The notes: generated from the letters alone by a model not told the origin. A stretch of DNA of 9,947 bases from Candidatus Auribacterota bacterium (GCA_016932965.1 JAFGBW010000012.1:1-9947), one strand, 5' to 3'; counted from the first letter of the stretch, positions 1 through 6,540 are shown. Numbers and translations: made by a program.

Positions 1-227
1 TATATATTCTATATTATTTTTTCCATTTTATCTATGTATCATTTTGTATATGATATATGAATAATTATCATTATGATACATATAATAAGTTCCTAAAAAG
101 TAATCTTGTATTGTTATTTTTTATTTGTTTTTTTCTTAAAAAATATGTCTTTACTAATTCGTTGTTTCTACTTTTTCATATTCTCAGGATGACTGAAATG
201 GATAACTTCTGACTTCGGCCTGCGAAT
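1..227. other. A+T-rich non-coding tail downstream of uvrC
   Basis: This stretch is visibly far richer in A and T than the coding regions, and I see no credible gene in it on either strand. Reading on past the uvrC stop in all frames gives no glycine-rich helix-hairpin-helix signature, so it does not hide a frameshifted uvrC end. It contains a nested palindrome at 33-82 (listed separately) and T- and A-runs at about 118-145. No convincing GC-rich intrinsic terminator for uvrC is visible. Confidence 0.7.
33..82. repeat. Nested A+T-rich inverted repeat
   Basis: The outer arms TATGTATCAT (33-42) and ATGATACATA (73-82) are perfect 10-bp reverse complements. Inside them ATGATA (50-55) pairs with TATCAT (66-71). 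In such A+T-rich DNA short palindromes arise by chance, but a perfect 10-bp arm with a nested second arm is more than the minimum. It could be a protein-binding site, a weak structure in the uvrC 3' trailer, or neutral. Confidence 0.45.
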
Positions 228-1892
228 TCATCCCAATAATCTTTTTTCTCTTTTATGCTTATGAAAAGATATGGCAAACCGATGGGCTTCATCCCTGATT
301 TCCATTATTTTCAATAAAATTTGACTGCTTCTTTTTAAACGGACAGGATTCAATCTTCCTGCCGAATAGATCTGGTCTTTTGAACTCTTTGAATGGGATT
401 CCTTTGCAATCGCAATGCCATCTATCTCCAGATGAAATTCATCCGAAACTCTTTTTAAAACAGAAAGCTGTCCCAGTCCTCCGTCCAGGATAAATAAATC
501 CGGAAGCTTGTCTTCCCCTGTTATTCCCCGTTGAATTCTTCTTTTTAATACTTCATATAAGCTGGAATAATCATCCCCCTTTTGTGATGCTCTGATCAGA
601 TATCTTCTGTATTCGTTTTTACAGGGTTTGAGATCATGATAGGACACCTTTACTCCCACCTGGTCCTTTCCTGAATAATGCGAAATATCATAACATTCCA
701 TGTGAAAAACCGGCTTTTTTAATAAAAAGATTTTTTTTATCTGAACAGCAAAATCATGGCTTTGTTTCCTTGAATAAAATAAATAATGGTATTGCATCCT
801 GGCATTATCCATAGCCATCTGCATGGCTTTTTTCCCGTGCTGGGTTCTGGGAACAACAATACGGCAGGAGCTTTGTTTTCTTTGACTCAATACTTCCTCG
901 AGATAGGCCCGGTCATCCGGGTCAGTCTGCACCCATATCTCAGGCGGAATCCGTTCAAAAGATCCGTAATACTGTTCAATAAATCCCTTGAGAAATTCCG
1001 GCAGGGTCCCGGCTTTATCCTGAAATGTCTTTGTATCTGAACTGATCACCCTTTGCCCCCTGATGATGAGAACCTGAAAGATCAAATGGGTGTTTTCCTC
1101 ATGACAGGCTATGACATCAGTATCTTTAGTATACCCTGAAACGGATGAGTCATCCTGCAGCATCCGCTCTAAGGCATGCATTTGATGATATAACTGGTGT
1201 GCTTCCTCGAATTTTAAATCGCGCGAGCGCTCCTTTATTTTTTCTCTCATTTTCATAAGAACATCTTTGTTTTTGCCTTGAAGAAAATGAAGGGCTGACT
1301 GAACCTGCTGACGGTATGCTTCCCTGGAAACGAATCCGCAGCAGGGAGCGCTGCACAACTTCATCTGATATTTCAAACAAGGCCTTTTTCTGCTTTTGAA
1401 TTCGGAATCCTTGCAGTCTCTTAATAAGAATAATTTGGACAGTTGCTCCAGACAGATGCGGGCGTCTTTTGAACCGCAAAAAGGCCCGAAATAAAAACAG
1501 CTTTCACCGGGTTGATATTTCCGGACCGTTCCGATTCTTGGAAAATCCGCCTGCACATCCACCATGATCGTCTTGAATGTCTTGTCATCCTTGAGAGCAA
1601 TGTTGAACCGCGGATGGTTCTGTTTAATGAGGGTGCTTTCGAGAATCAGGGCTTCTCTTTCAGTCTTTGTTGCAATGAATTGAATGTCCCTGACGGATTC
1701 CATGAGTCTGGGAATCTGCGGACGGTTGTCACCGCCTTTTTTCAAATAAGATGACATCCTTTTTTTCAGATCAAGCGCCTTGCCGATGTAAAGGATTTCT
1801 GAATGGTGCCCTGAAAACAAATAGACACCCGGAGAGGCAGGAACATTTCTTATTTTTTCCTGAAGAAGACCCGACACGTTTCCCATGATCAT
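228..1892 (-). CDS. uvrC: UvrC excinuclease subunit lacking the C-terminal (HhH)2 region
   Basis: This is the nuclease of UvrABC nucleotide excision repair, which cuts on both sides of a lesion handed over by UvrB. Visible in order are the GIY-YIG nuclease domain (GVY at 22-24, YIG at 35-37, Glu85 in the conserved E-x-x-LIK region), four Cys matching the UvrC iron-sulfur ligands (160, 172, 180, 184), a UVR UvrB-binding motif (about 211-246), and the RNase H-like nuclease domain with Asp402 (CYDISH), Asp440/441, Asp470 (ILDGG) and His537 (DEAHRFA). The protein has 554 residues against about 600 usually, and it ends right after KREKRLLG, where the tandem helix-hairpin-helix normally begins. It is last in a three-gene cluster, 12 bp after the preceding stop. 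Two in-frame ATGs (1892 and 1886) are possible; neither has a strong Shine-Dalgarno, so the exact start is uncertain. Confidence 0.95.
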   Translation of the reverse strand: MIMGNVSGLLQEKIRNVPASPGVYLFSGHHSEILYIGKALDLKKRMSSYLKKGGDNRPQIPRLMESVRDIQFIATKTEREALILESTLIKQNHPRFNIALKDDKTFKTIMVDVQADFPRIGTVRKYQPGESCFYFGPFCGSKDARICLEQLSKLFLLRDCKDSEFKSRKRPCLKYQMKLCSAPCCGFVSREAYRQQVQSALHFLQGKNKDVLMKMREKIKERSRDLKFEEAHQLYHQMHALERMLQDDSSVSGYTKDTDVIACHEENTHLIFQVLIIRGQRVISSDTKTFQDKAGTLPEFLKGFIEQYYGSFERIPPEIWVQTDPDDRAYLEEVLSQRKQSSCRIVVPRTQHGKKAMQMAMDNARMQYHYLFYSRKQSHDFAVQIKKIFLLKKPVFHMECYDISHYSGKDQVGVKVSYHDLKPCKNEYRRYLIRASQKGDDYSSLYEVLKRRIQRGITGEDKLPDLFILDGGLGQLSVLKRVSDEFHLEIDGIAIAKESHSKSSKDQIYSAGRLNPVRLKRSSQILLKIMEIRDEAHRFAISFHKHKREKRLLG

Positions 1893-1895
1893 TTA

Positions 1896-1913
1896 CCGGA
1901 TGTTTCAATCCGG
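1896..1913 (-). promoter_or_regulatory. Hairpin between the DUF1189-like gene and uvrC
   Basis: In the minus-strand transcript CCGGAT-TGAAAC-ATCCGG forms a perfect 6-bp stem with a 6-nt loop. The loop contains the TGA stop of the upstream gene (1905-1907), and the stem ends 3 nt before the first uvrC ATG. No Shine-Dalgarno is visible there. The hairpin could therefore affect uvrC initiation, being melted by ribosomes finishing the upstream gene, but this is inference. On the plus strand the same stem is followed by TTTTT, which resembles a terminator, but that T-run is coding sequence of the upstream gene. Confidence 0.4.
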
Positions 1914-2663
1914 TTTTTCTTTGGGGACATCCAGCAGGTACTTTTCAATGCCCAGCACAGTCAAAATCAAAACGATGAAATAAAATCCGCATCCGCAGCA
2001 ACAAGGATCAGCAAACCTGCCCATGATGACCGTCTGAAACAAGGTGGCCGGAACCAGACTCCATAACGCCAGAGAATAAAACATCTCCTTCCCAGATTTC
2101 TTTTTCGAAGAAAAATACCACGCTATCAGCAGCCATTGAATCAGTTTACCCATGGCCCTGTAAACGGCCATGAAAACAGCCAGGAACAAAAAGAGGAACT
2201 TCCCGAAACGCTGGTACATCCGTTCGATCCATTGCCTGTCCAAAGTCCAATTCACACCCTGCAGTTGCTTGAAAGAGATGGTTCTTTCCTCGCTTGTTTT
2301 TCCATTATAGACAAACAGACGGTCCCGGTACAGGATCATGCCTCCGCCGCCTTTTCGGATTTTCTGATCGAGAGAAGGATCCGGATTACTCCTGGTATCA
2401 ATATAAAAAGCAAACGAATCATTGGGATTGGACTCGTTGATGATCTTGCCAAATGTCTGATCTCCGGGTGTCCTGACTTCTCCATTTTTCACGGTGATCG
2501 GAGGGATATCCATTTCCCGGTATACTTCAAGTATTTTGGTTAGGATCAGATCAAAAGTTGAACCCGTGCTGAAATAAAAAGCCACTGTAGGCAGCAGCAC
2601 TAATGTAAAATATAAAAAAGATTTTCCGAGCCAGCCCATTGTAAAAAAGCGATGAAAATTCAT
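1905..2663 (-). CDS. DUF1189-like integral membrane protein, function unknown
   Basis: The protein has 252 residues. One membrane span lies at about 14-32, a soluble and probably extracytoplasmic part at about 33-150, then spans at about 155-180, 195-215 and 224-240. The segment after the first span (an acidic helix, then PPITVKNGEV) and the overall order resemble DUF1189 family proteins, whose role is not known to me; this match is from memory and moderate. I chose the ATG at 2663 because GAAGGAGGGA sits 7 nt upstream. The frame stays open to 2759, but that extension would overlap the preceding gene and lacks such a site. Unusual is a Cys cluster, CCCGCG (221-226), just before the last span. 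It lies 28 bp after an outer-membrane protein gene and 12 bp before uvrC, so the three are probably co-transcribed. Confidence 0.7.
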   Translation of the reverse strand: MNFHRFFTMGWLGKSFLYFTLVLLPTVAFYFSTGSTFDLILTKILEVYREMDIPPITVKNGEVRTPGDQTFGKIINESNPNDSFAFYIDTRSNPDPSLDQKIRKGGGGMILYRDRLFVYNGKTSEERTISFKQLQGVNWTLDRQWIERMYQRFGKFLFLFLAVFMAVYRAMGKLIQWLLIAWYFSSKKKSGKEMFYSLALWSLVPATLFQTVIMGRFADPCCCGCGFYFIVLILTVLGIEKYLLDVPKEKPD

Positions 2664-2670
2664 CCGATTT

Positions 2671-2680
2671 TCCCTCCTTC
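2671..2680 (-). promoter_or_regulatory. Strong Shine-Dalgarno fixing the DUF1189-like start
   Basis: On the minus strand GAAGGAGGGA lies 7 nt before ATG 2663. It contains the full GGAGG core and is the best ribosome binding site in the window. It decides for the shorter 252-residue product over the 284-residue open frame. Confidence 0.85.
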
Positions 2681-2691
2681 TCAAAAAATAG

Positions 2692-3351
2692 TTACCAATA
2701 AAACCCCAGTCCTGCGTAAAAACCATAGAGCATATACATCGCGCGGTATCCTGCCTCAATAAACAGATTTTTCCGGTTATAGGAAATCCCGCCTTCCATT
2801 CCGCCTCTCCAGGTATTAAAATCAGAAGTGTTCTCTACTGCATATTCGTCAATCACCTTGGTTTTAAAAACAGAATAGGTAGCGGACAGCTTCACGGAAA
2901 ATCCGCTGTCCCCCAAAGACCTCTGTATGGATCCAAACAGATCTATCCCATGGAACCGGTTTTCCTCTTCCAGTCCGTCAAAAACATCCTGAGACATGTC
3001 GATATAATGATACCCTGACCCTATGGCTACGTCACCTATATACTGTCCTCCGATCGTCATCTCACCCAAGCCTCTTCCAATACTGAGTTTGACCACTTGC
3101 GCCTTATCCTCGTCCTTTGATCCTTCTCCGTAAGCTGCTGATAAAGCCCATTTACTCCAGCCGTAATCAATAAAACCAAAATACACTGGTTTAACGCCAT
3201 CATTGACCCACTCAATGAAATTCCAATTCGTTATCCATACTCTGGAACCCACTCCAAAATACTGTTCCTTAGGTTCTCCTGCAAAAACAGTGCAGTTGCC
3301 ATAAACCAATAATACGACCAGCACCTTTAATAAGAATAAATAGCTCTTCAT
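2692..3351 (-). CDS. Predicted small outer-membrane beta-barrel protein
   Basis: The protein has 219 residues. It starts with a Sec signal peptide (Lys2, hydrophobic core about 4-19, likely cleavage after VFA at 22-24). The rest has short segments of alternating polar and aromatic or hydrophobic residues separated by Gly- and Asp-rich turns, and it ends in GFYAGLGFYW. A terminal aromatic residue in a final amphipathic strand is the usual signal for outer-membrane barrel insertion. I do not recognise a specific family; length and pattern suit a small barrel of perhaps eight strands. AAAGGAG lies 5 nt before the ATG. It heads the cluster with the DUF1189-like gene and uvrC. The alternative is a soluble periplasmic beta-rich protein, which the C-terminal Trp makes less likely. 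Confidence 0.75.
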   Translation of the reverse strand: MKSYLFLLKVLVVLLVYGNCTVFAGEPKEQYFGVGSRVWITNWNFIEWVNDGVKPVYFGFIDYGWSKWALSAAYGEGSKDEDKAQVVKLSIGRGLGEMTIGGQYIGDVAIGSGYHYIDMSQDVFDGLEEENRFHGIDLFGSIQRSLGDSGFSVKLSATYSVFKTKVIDEYAVENTSDFNTWRGGMEGGISYNRKNLFIEAGYRAMYMLYGFYAGLGFYW

Positions 3352-3469
3352 GTATCTCCTTTTCTTTTAATATCATGTGAAAAAATACAACAAATATATG
3401 TATCAGTCATACAGAATTAGGTATCGAATAACACGAATTCAGAAGCCTCCATCCGTGCCTAACCGCTTT

Positions 3470-3499
3470 TAATATCATTCATTTATCAGGATGATATTA
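3470..3499. repeat. A+T-rich inverted repeat
   Basis: TAATATCATTC (3470-3480) and GGATGATATTA (3489-3499) can form an 11-bp stem with one G-T wobble around an 8-nt loop. The left arm carries one copy of the CTTTTAATATCAT direct repeat. It could be an operator or a weak stem for the next transcript's leader; nothing decides between these. Confidence 0.35.
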
Positions 3500-3546
3500 T
3501 TTTACTCTGATGTCATAAATCTTAATAAAACCTGCCCTTATCATTA

Positions 3547-3571
3547 GGGGTATGAAATGTCTTTATACCCC
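3547..3571 (-). terminator. Candidate hairpin after the kinase gene, without U-tract
   Basis: GGGGTATGAA and TTTATACCCC form a 10-bp stem (one G-T wobble) with a 5-nt loop, 80 nt beyond the kinase stop. On the minus strand it is followed by TAATGATAAG, not a run of T, so it is not a classic intrinsic terminator. It may protect an mRNA end or be unrelated to termination. Confidence 0.3.
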
Positions 3572-3606
3572 ATTCTCAATTCTTAATTCTAAACTCACCA
3601 TTCTAA
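3572..3606. repeat. Tandem heptamer repeat, ATTCTNA units
   Basis: Five consecutive 7-nt units read ATTCTCA, ATTCTTA, ATTCTAA, ACTCACC, ATTCTAA. Four of five match ATTCTNA in exact 7-nt phase. It directly abuts the hairpin at 3547-3571. Short heptamer repeats of this kind occur between genes in several bacterial groups; a function is not established here. Confidence 0.55.
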
Positions 3607-3650
3607 CTTATTCATATTTTTTCTAACGGTCTGTGATACGAAATTATCGC

Positions 3651-6044
3651 TTACGGCCGTATGATCGTTTTACCAGATGATTTCCCTTTTTGTAATATTT
3701 TTGTGATTGGATTGGAAGGTTCTAATGTGATCTCCAATTTTTGAGTCTGTCCAGGAGGCACCGTCATTTCCTTCTCAAAAGTCTGATATCCGGGATTTTC
3801 AGCTTTGATCTGATAGACCTGATCAGGTTTGACCTGAATTTTACCTGAAAGTGTCTTTTCTCCGTTCACGGTCAAAAGGGCAGAGGACGGATCCAAAGTC
3901 ACAAACAGATAGGAAGGAAGAGGCACCAGTTCCATTTTTATATCCTCGGATTTTTGCCCCGGATGATTGAATAAAACAGGAAGAACCTTGGTTTCATATC
4001 CAGGACAGATGATTTCCAGCTCATGCAGCACAAAAGGGGAAAAAGAAAAACTCTGACCTGCTGTTCCGAGATTCTTTCCGTTTTCAAAAACCTCAGCCTT
4101 TTCTGGTACGCACACAATCCGGACCTCACAATCCATGGGTTTGACGATGAAGACCAATTCCAGCTGTTTATCCTTCACAATTTCAGCCTGTTGGCCTTCG
4201 ACTGGAAGGTATCCGGGTATGTTTAATCCTATTTCATGAGTTTCGCAGGATAAGGTTTCCATCCAGGGAAATTTCACCTGTTTCCTGGGGCCTTTTCCTA
4301 CGGTGATTTCTCCCTCATAGGGCAATGGCGCATCCTGAGGAACAGAAGGATCATTCTGCAAAAGGATTCTCAATGAACCGGTCTCCCTTTCCAGCACCAC
4401 GGTCTGAAAATGCTTCTTCTCCCCTTTCCGCAAGATAAACGTCCATTCCCTGTCTTGAAAGCCCTCTTTTTGAAGAGTGATACGATGCTCTCCGGTTTCA
4501 ATCATGCCTTTAAACGGAGTTTTTCCGATCTTTTTCTGGTCCAGGATGATCTCCGCTTCAGACGGATCACTGGAAAAAACCAGTTCCGACTGTTCACGTT
4601 TTAACACATATTTCAATTTGCTGGTCTGATTCTGTATGACTTCCGCATGAACGGAAATGGTTTCATGAAATTCTTTTTGAATTCGAAGTTCATGTTTTCC
4701 AACAGACACATTTTTAAACTCCGCAGGACTCAATTGACTGCCGAACTGGCCAAGTGACACCAACGATCCAGGCGGTTCTGTTTCAATCAGAATATTCCCC
4801 GACGCCTTTGCAGCAGGGGATACAGGTGCGGAAGGAACGGTCATCGTCATAGTCCGCCCCCCTCTTTTGACAGGAAAAAAGGAAAATCCGTATCGGTAAT
4901 AAATCAAGGCCGCGGCCGTAAAAAGCAATAATATCAAAACAGCAATGAGTTTGTTCTTTGAAACTCCTGTGGATTGATCCGGATAAACGGTTTCATCCAC
5001 GTCTTGCGATAAAGACAGGGGAACAGCTTCCTGAACGAGTTCTTCCGGATATTTTCCCGGACTCAAAGACATGAGCGAGTGTTTTAACGTCAAAACATCG
5101 GGAAAACGCTCCACGGGTATCTTGTGAAGACACTTGAGAATGATTTTTTCCAGACGGACCGGGACATGGGGATTTATTTTTCTCAAGGACGCCGGCTTTT
5201 CATAAATATGCTTGTGAAGCAAACCCCACGGTGTGTTGGACTGGAATGGAAGCTTTCCGGAAAGCATCTGAAAAAAAATGACCCCCATGCTGTAGATATC
5301 ACTTTGCGGACCAATGCGTTTCAAGTCCCCTCTTGCCTGTTCAGGAGACATGTAAGCAGGCGTTCCCAGGAGCATCCCGGATTTTGACAGTTCCGTGATA
5401 GAGGAATCCTCCTCCTGAACGGCCTTGGCAAGACCGAAATCAAGGATCTTCAATACGGCCTGACGTTCCATGGGAATGACGATGATGTTATCGCCTTTCA
5501 GGTCCCTGTGAATGATTCCGGACTGATGAGCGTAGGCCACGCCGTCACAGATTTTTTCCGCCAGCAAAAAGAAGGAGGCCAGGGAAAACCTCCCCTTTTC
5601 CAGGATCATGCGGCGAAGGGATTTTCCTTCAACAAAAGCCATGACAAAGTAATACAATCCGTCCTGGGTCTGATCAAAATCAATGACCGTCACGATATTG
5701 GGATGCTCAAGTCTGGACTGAAGTTTGACCTCTCTCTGAAACCGTCTGACGGTTTCAGGATTATCCATGAGGGATCTGGAAATGAGTTTGACAGCCACGA
5801 TTTTACCTGTGGTGATCTGCCTGGCTTTGTATACCGCGCCCATCCCCCCTTCTCCGATTTTATGAAGAATCAAATAACGGTCATTCAAAGTCTTCCCGGA
5901 ATAAACATCTTCTGAACGGATGATTAAGGGGGTTCCGTCTATGGGACAAAATTGTGTGCCAGTCTCATATTCCTTGCCGCAACTGTGGCAGAACGGCTTT
6001 TCTGCATTCAATTTTCCCTGAAATGGTTCATCTTGTTCTGACAT
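3651..6044 (-). CDS. Transmembrane Ser/Thr protein kinase with zinc ribbon and PEGA-like repeats
   Basis: This 797-residue kinase phosphorylates Ser/Thr on unknown targets. The N-terminus has a zinc-ribbon-like CxxC (19, 22) and CPIDG (Cys33). The kinase domain runs about 57-325: glycine loop GEGGMG (64-69), Lys86 in VAVK, catalytic HRDLKGDN (179-186, Asp181), DFG at 202-204, and GTPAYMSPE (227-235) at the end of the activation segment. All catalytic residues are present, so it should be active; GD replaces the usual Px in HRDLKPxN. One span follows (about 364-383). The outer part (about 415-775) holds about five PEGA-like repeats, clear at 416-481, 486-553 and 710-775, with 556-635 and 637-707 more divergent. 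The family logic is an outside sensor or envelope-binding tail coupled to a cytoplasmic kinase. It stands alone, with no partner phosphatase in the window. The ribosome binding site is weak (AGAGAAGAA). Confidence 0.93.
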   Translation of the reverse strand: MSEQDEPFQGKLNAEKPFCHSCGKEYETGTQFCPIDGTPLIIRSEDVYSGKTLNDRYLILHKIGEGGMGAVYKARQITTGKIVAVKLISRSLMDNPETVRRFQREVKLQSRLEHPNIVTVIDFDQTQDGLYYFVMAFVEGKSLRRMILEKGRFSLASFFLLAEKICDGVAYAHQSGIIHRDLKGDNIIVIPMERQAVLKILDFGLAKAVQEEDSSITELSKSGMLLGTPAYMSPEQARGDLKRIGPQSDIYSMGVIFFQMLSGKLPFQSNTPWGLLHKHIYEKPASLRKINPHVPVRLEKIILKCLHKIPVERFPDVLTLKHSLMSLSPGKYPEELVQEAVPLSLSQDVDETVYPDQSTGVSKNKLIAVLILLLFTAAALIYYRYGFSFFPVKRGGRTMTMTVPSAPVSPAAKASGNILIETEPPGSLVSLGQFGSQLSPAEFKNVSVGKHELRIQKEFHETISVHAEVIQNQTSKLKYVLKREQSELVFSSDPSEAEIILDQKKIGKTPFKGMIETGEHRITLQKEGFQDREWTFILRKGEKKHFQTVVLERETGSLRILLQNDPSVPQDAPLPYEGEITVGKGPRKQVKFPWMETLSCETHEIGLNIPGYLPVEGQQAEIVKDKQLELVFIVKPMDCEVRIVCVPEKAEVFENGKNLGTAGQSFSFSPFVLHELEIICPGYETKVLPVLFNHPGQKSEDIKMELVPLPSYLFVTLDPSSALLTVNGEKTLSGKIQVKPDQVYQIKAENPGYQTFEKEMTVPPGQTQKLEITLEPSNPITKILQKGKSSGKTIIRP

Positions 6045-6086
6045 CTGCTGTTTCTTCTCTTTGCCGCTGGAGGAGTTAGCCTGTTA

Positions 6087-6194
6087 ATGGTTTTAGACAA
6101 GAGTGAAGTAAATATCTTATTAAATGAAATAGTCCTGTACAAGGAAATCCGTGAATCAATAGGTCTTGCCGGCAGAGATGCTCACTTGAAATGA
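6087..6194 (+). CDS. Possible 35-residue small ORF, divergent from the kinase
   Basis: An ATG at 6087 opens a 35-codon frame on the plus strand, ending in TGA. GGAGGAG (6069-6075) lies 11 nt upstream, a little far but usable. The product begins MVLDKSEVNILLNEI and looks helical and charged; it matches no family I recognise. The same frame is open back to 6042, adding a hydrophobic stretch without an ATG. It overlaps the predicted kinase promoter region. It may be a real small protein, a gene remnant, or chance; I lean towards remnant or chance because it is the only plus-strand candidate. Confidence 0.2.
   Translation: MVLDKSEVNILLNEIVLYKEIRESIGLAGRDAHLK
6114..6142 (-). promoter_or_regulatory. 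Candidate sigma70-type promoter for the kinase gene
   Basis: On the minus strand TTGTAC (6142-6137), a 17-nt spacer and TAAGAT (6119-6114) make a plausible -35/-10 pair about 70 nt before the kinase ATG. Spacing is ideal but only about half of the -35 and four of six -10 positions match consensus, so in A+T-rich DNA this may be chance. Confidence 0.25.
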
Positions 6195-6330
6195 TTATCA
6201 GCTATAAGCCTTATCTATATCTATAAAACCAACAAACATGACGGAAGCATGAAGCCTGTTTTTTATAAATACAAAGCAAGGAAATAGGTGTTAGACTGGA
6301 TCAACAGGATCAGTCCGGCTTCGCCGAAAG
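6195..6330. other. Spacer with no recognisable gene
   Basis: This part of the 595-bp gap between the kinase and the receptor gene contains no supported gene. A GTG-started frame at 6288 runs on into the adjacent repeat element and is judged spurious. A short GC palindrome, CGGC-TT-CGCCG-like, lies next to the element's left edge. Confidence 0.5.
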
Positions 6331-6540
6331 AATTTTTCACCACGGAGGACACGGGCAAAATCATCATGCCTGTGAGGCATGATGATTTTCAAATGATAAA
6401 TTTCAAATCTCAGATTGCAGGCGTTTCGCCTTCCACCTCCGTGCGTGGGACTTCGGGCATCCTGCCCTTGCCTTTTTAGGCGACTTCGTCGTCCCTCTCC
6501 GCGTTCCTCACTTCGAGTCGTGTCCTCCGTGGTGAAAATT
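6331..6540. mobile_element. MITE-like non-coding repeat with 22-nt terminal inverted repeats
   Basis: The left end (6331-6353, core CACCACGGAGGACACG) and right end (6519-6540, core CGTGTCCTCCGTGGTG) are reverse complements over 22 nt apart from one extra T on the left. The interior has a perfect hairpin at 6357-6389 and three small GC hairpins: AGGCG-TTT-CGCCT (6419-6431), GGGCA-TCC-TGCCC (6455-6467) and CGAC-TTC-GTCG (6481-6491). AATTTTT occurs at the left edge (6331-6337) and just outside the right edge (6541-6547), possibly a target duplication, though it overlaps the repeat arm on the left. No transposase is encoded, so it would be non-autonomous. Sequences with the CACCACGGAGGACACGG theme recur in many environmental bacterial genomes as palindromic repeats; that is from memory. 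Confidence 0.6.
6357..6389. terminator. Perfect 14-bp hairpin inside the MITE-like element
   Basis: AAAATCATCATGCC (6357-6370), loop TGTGA, GGCATGATGATTTT (6376-6389). The A-run on one side and T-run on the other allow it to work as a bidirectional terminator-like stem, with the U-run inside the stem rather than after it. On the minus strand it lies about 250 nt after the receptor gene stop and upstream of the kinase promoter, so it could insulate the kinase from readthrough. Function is inference; the structure is directly seen. Confidence 0.45.

Larger units (their letters stand above)
3352..3650. other. Intergenic region between the kinase and the outer-membrane protein gene
   Basis: No credible gene is present. 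It must hold the end of the kinase transcript and probably the start of the next one, but I could not pick a convincing -35/-10 pair. It contains two hairpins (3547-3571 and 3470-3499), a heptamer tandem repeat (3572-3606), and a 13-bp direct repeat CTTTTAATATCAT at 3364-3376 and 3466-3478, of which the left copy is only 11 bp upstream of the Shine-Dalgarno side of the next gene. Confidence 0.6.

Noticed and set aside
1896-1920. Plus-strand intrinsic terminator (GC stem plus TTTTT)
   Set aside because: No plus-strand gene precedes it, and the T-run is the complement of Lys/Glu codons at the end of the DUF1189-like gene.
2664-2759. N-terminal extension of the DUF1189-like protein to 284 residues
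   Set aside because: It would overlap the upstream gene's end (2692 onward), adds a Cys/Arg-rich non-family segment, and ignores the excellent Shine-Dalgarno 7 nt before ATG 2663.
6288-6479. Plus-strand 63-residue frame starting with GTG
   Set aside because: Most of it lies inside the MITE-like inverted-repeat element and translates its palindromes; peptides of the TTEDT type from such repeats are typical spurious calls.
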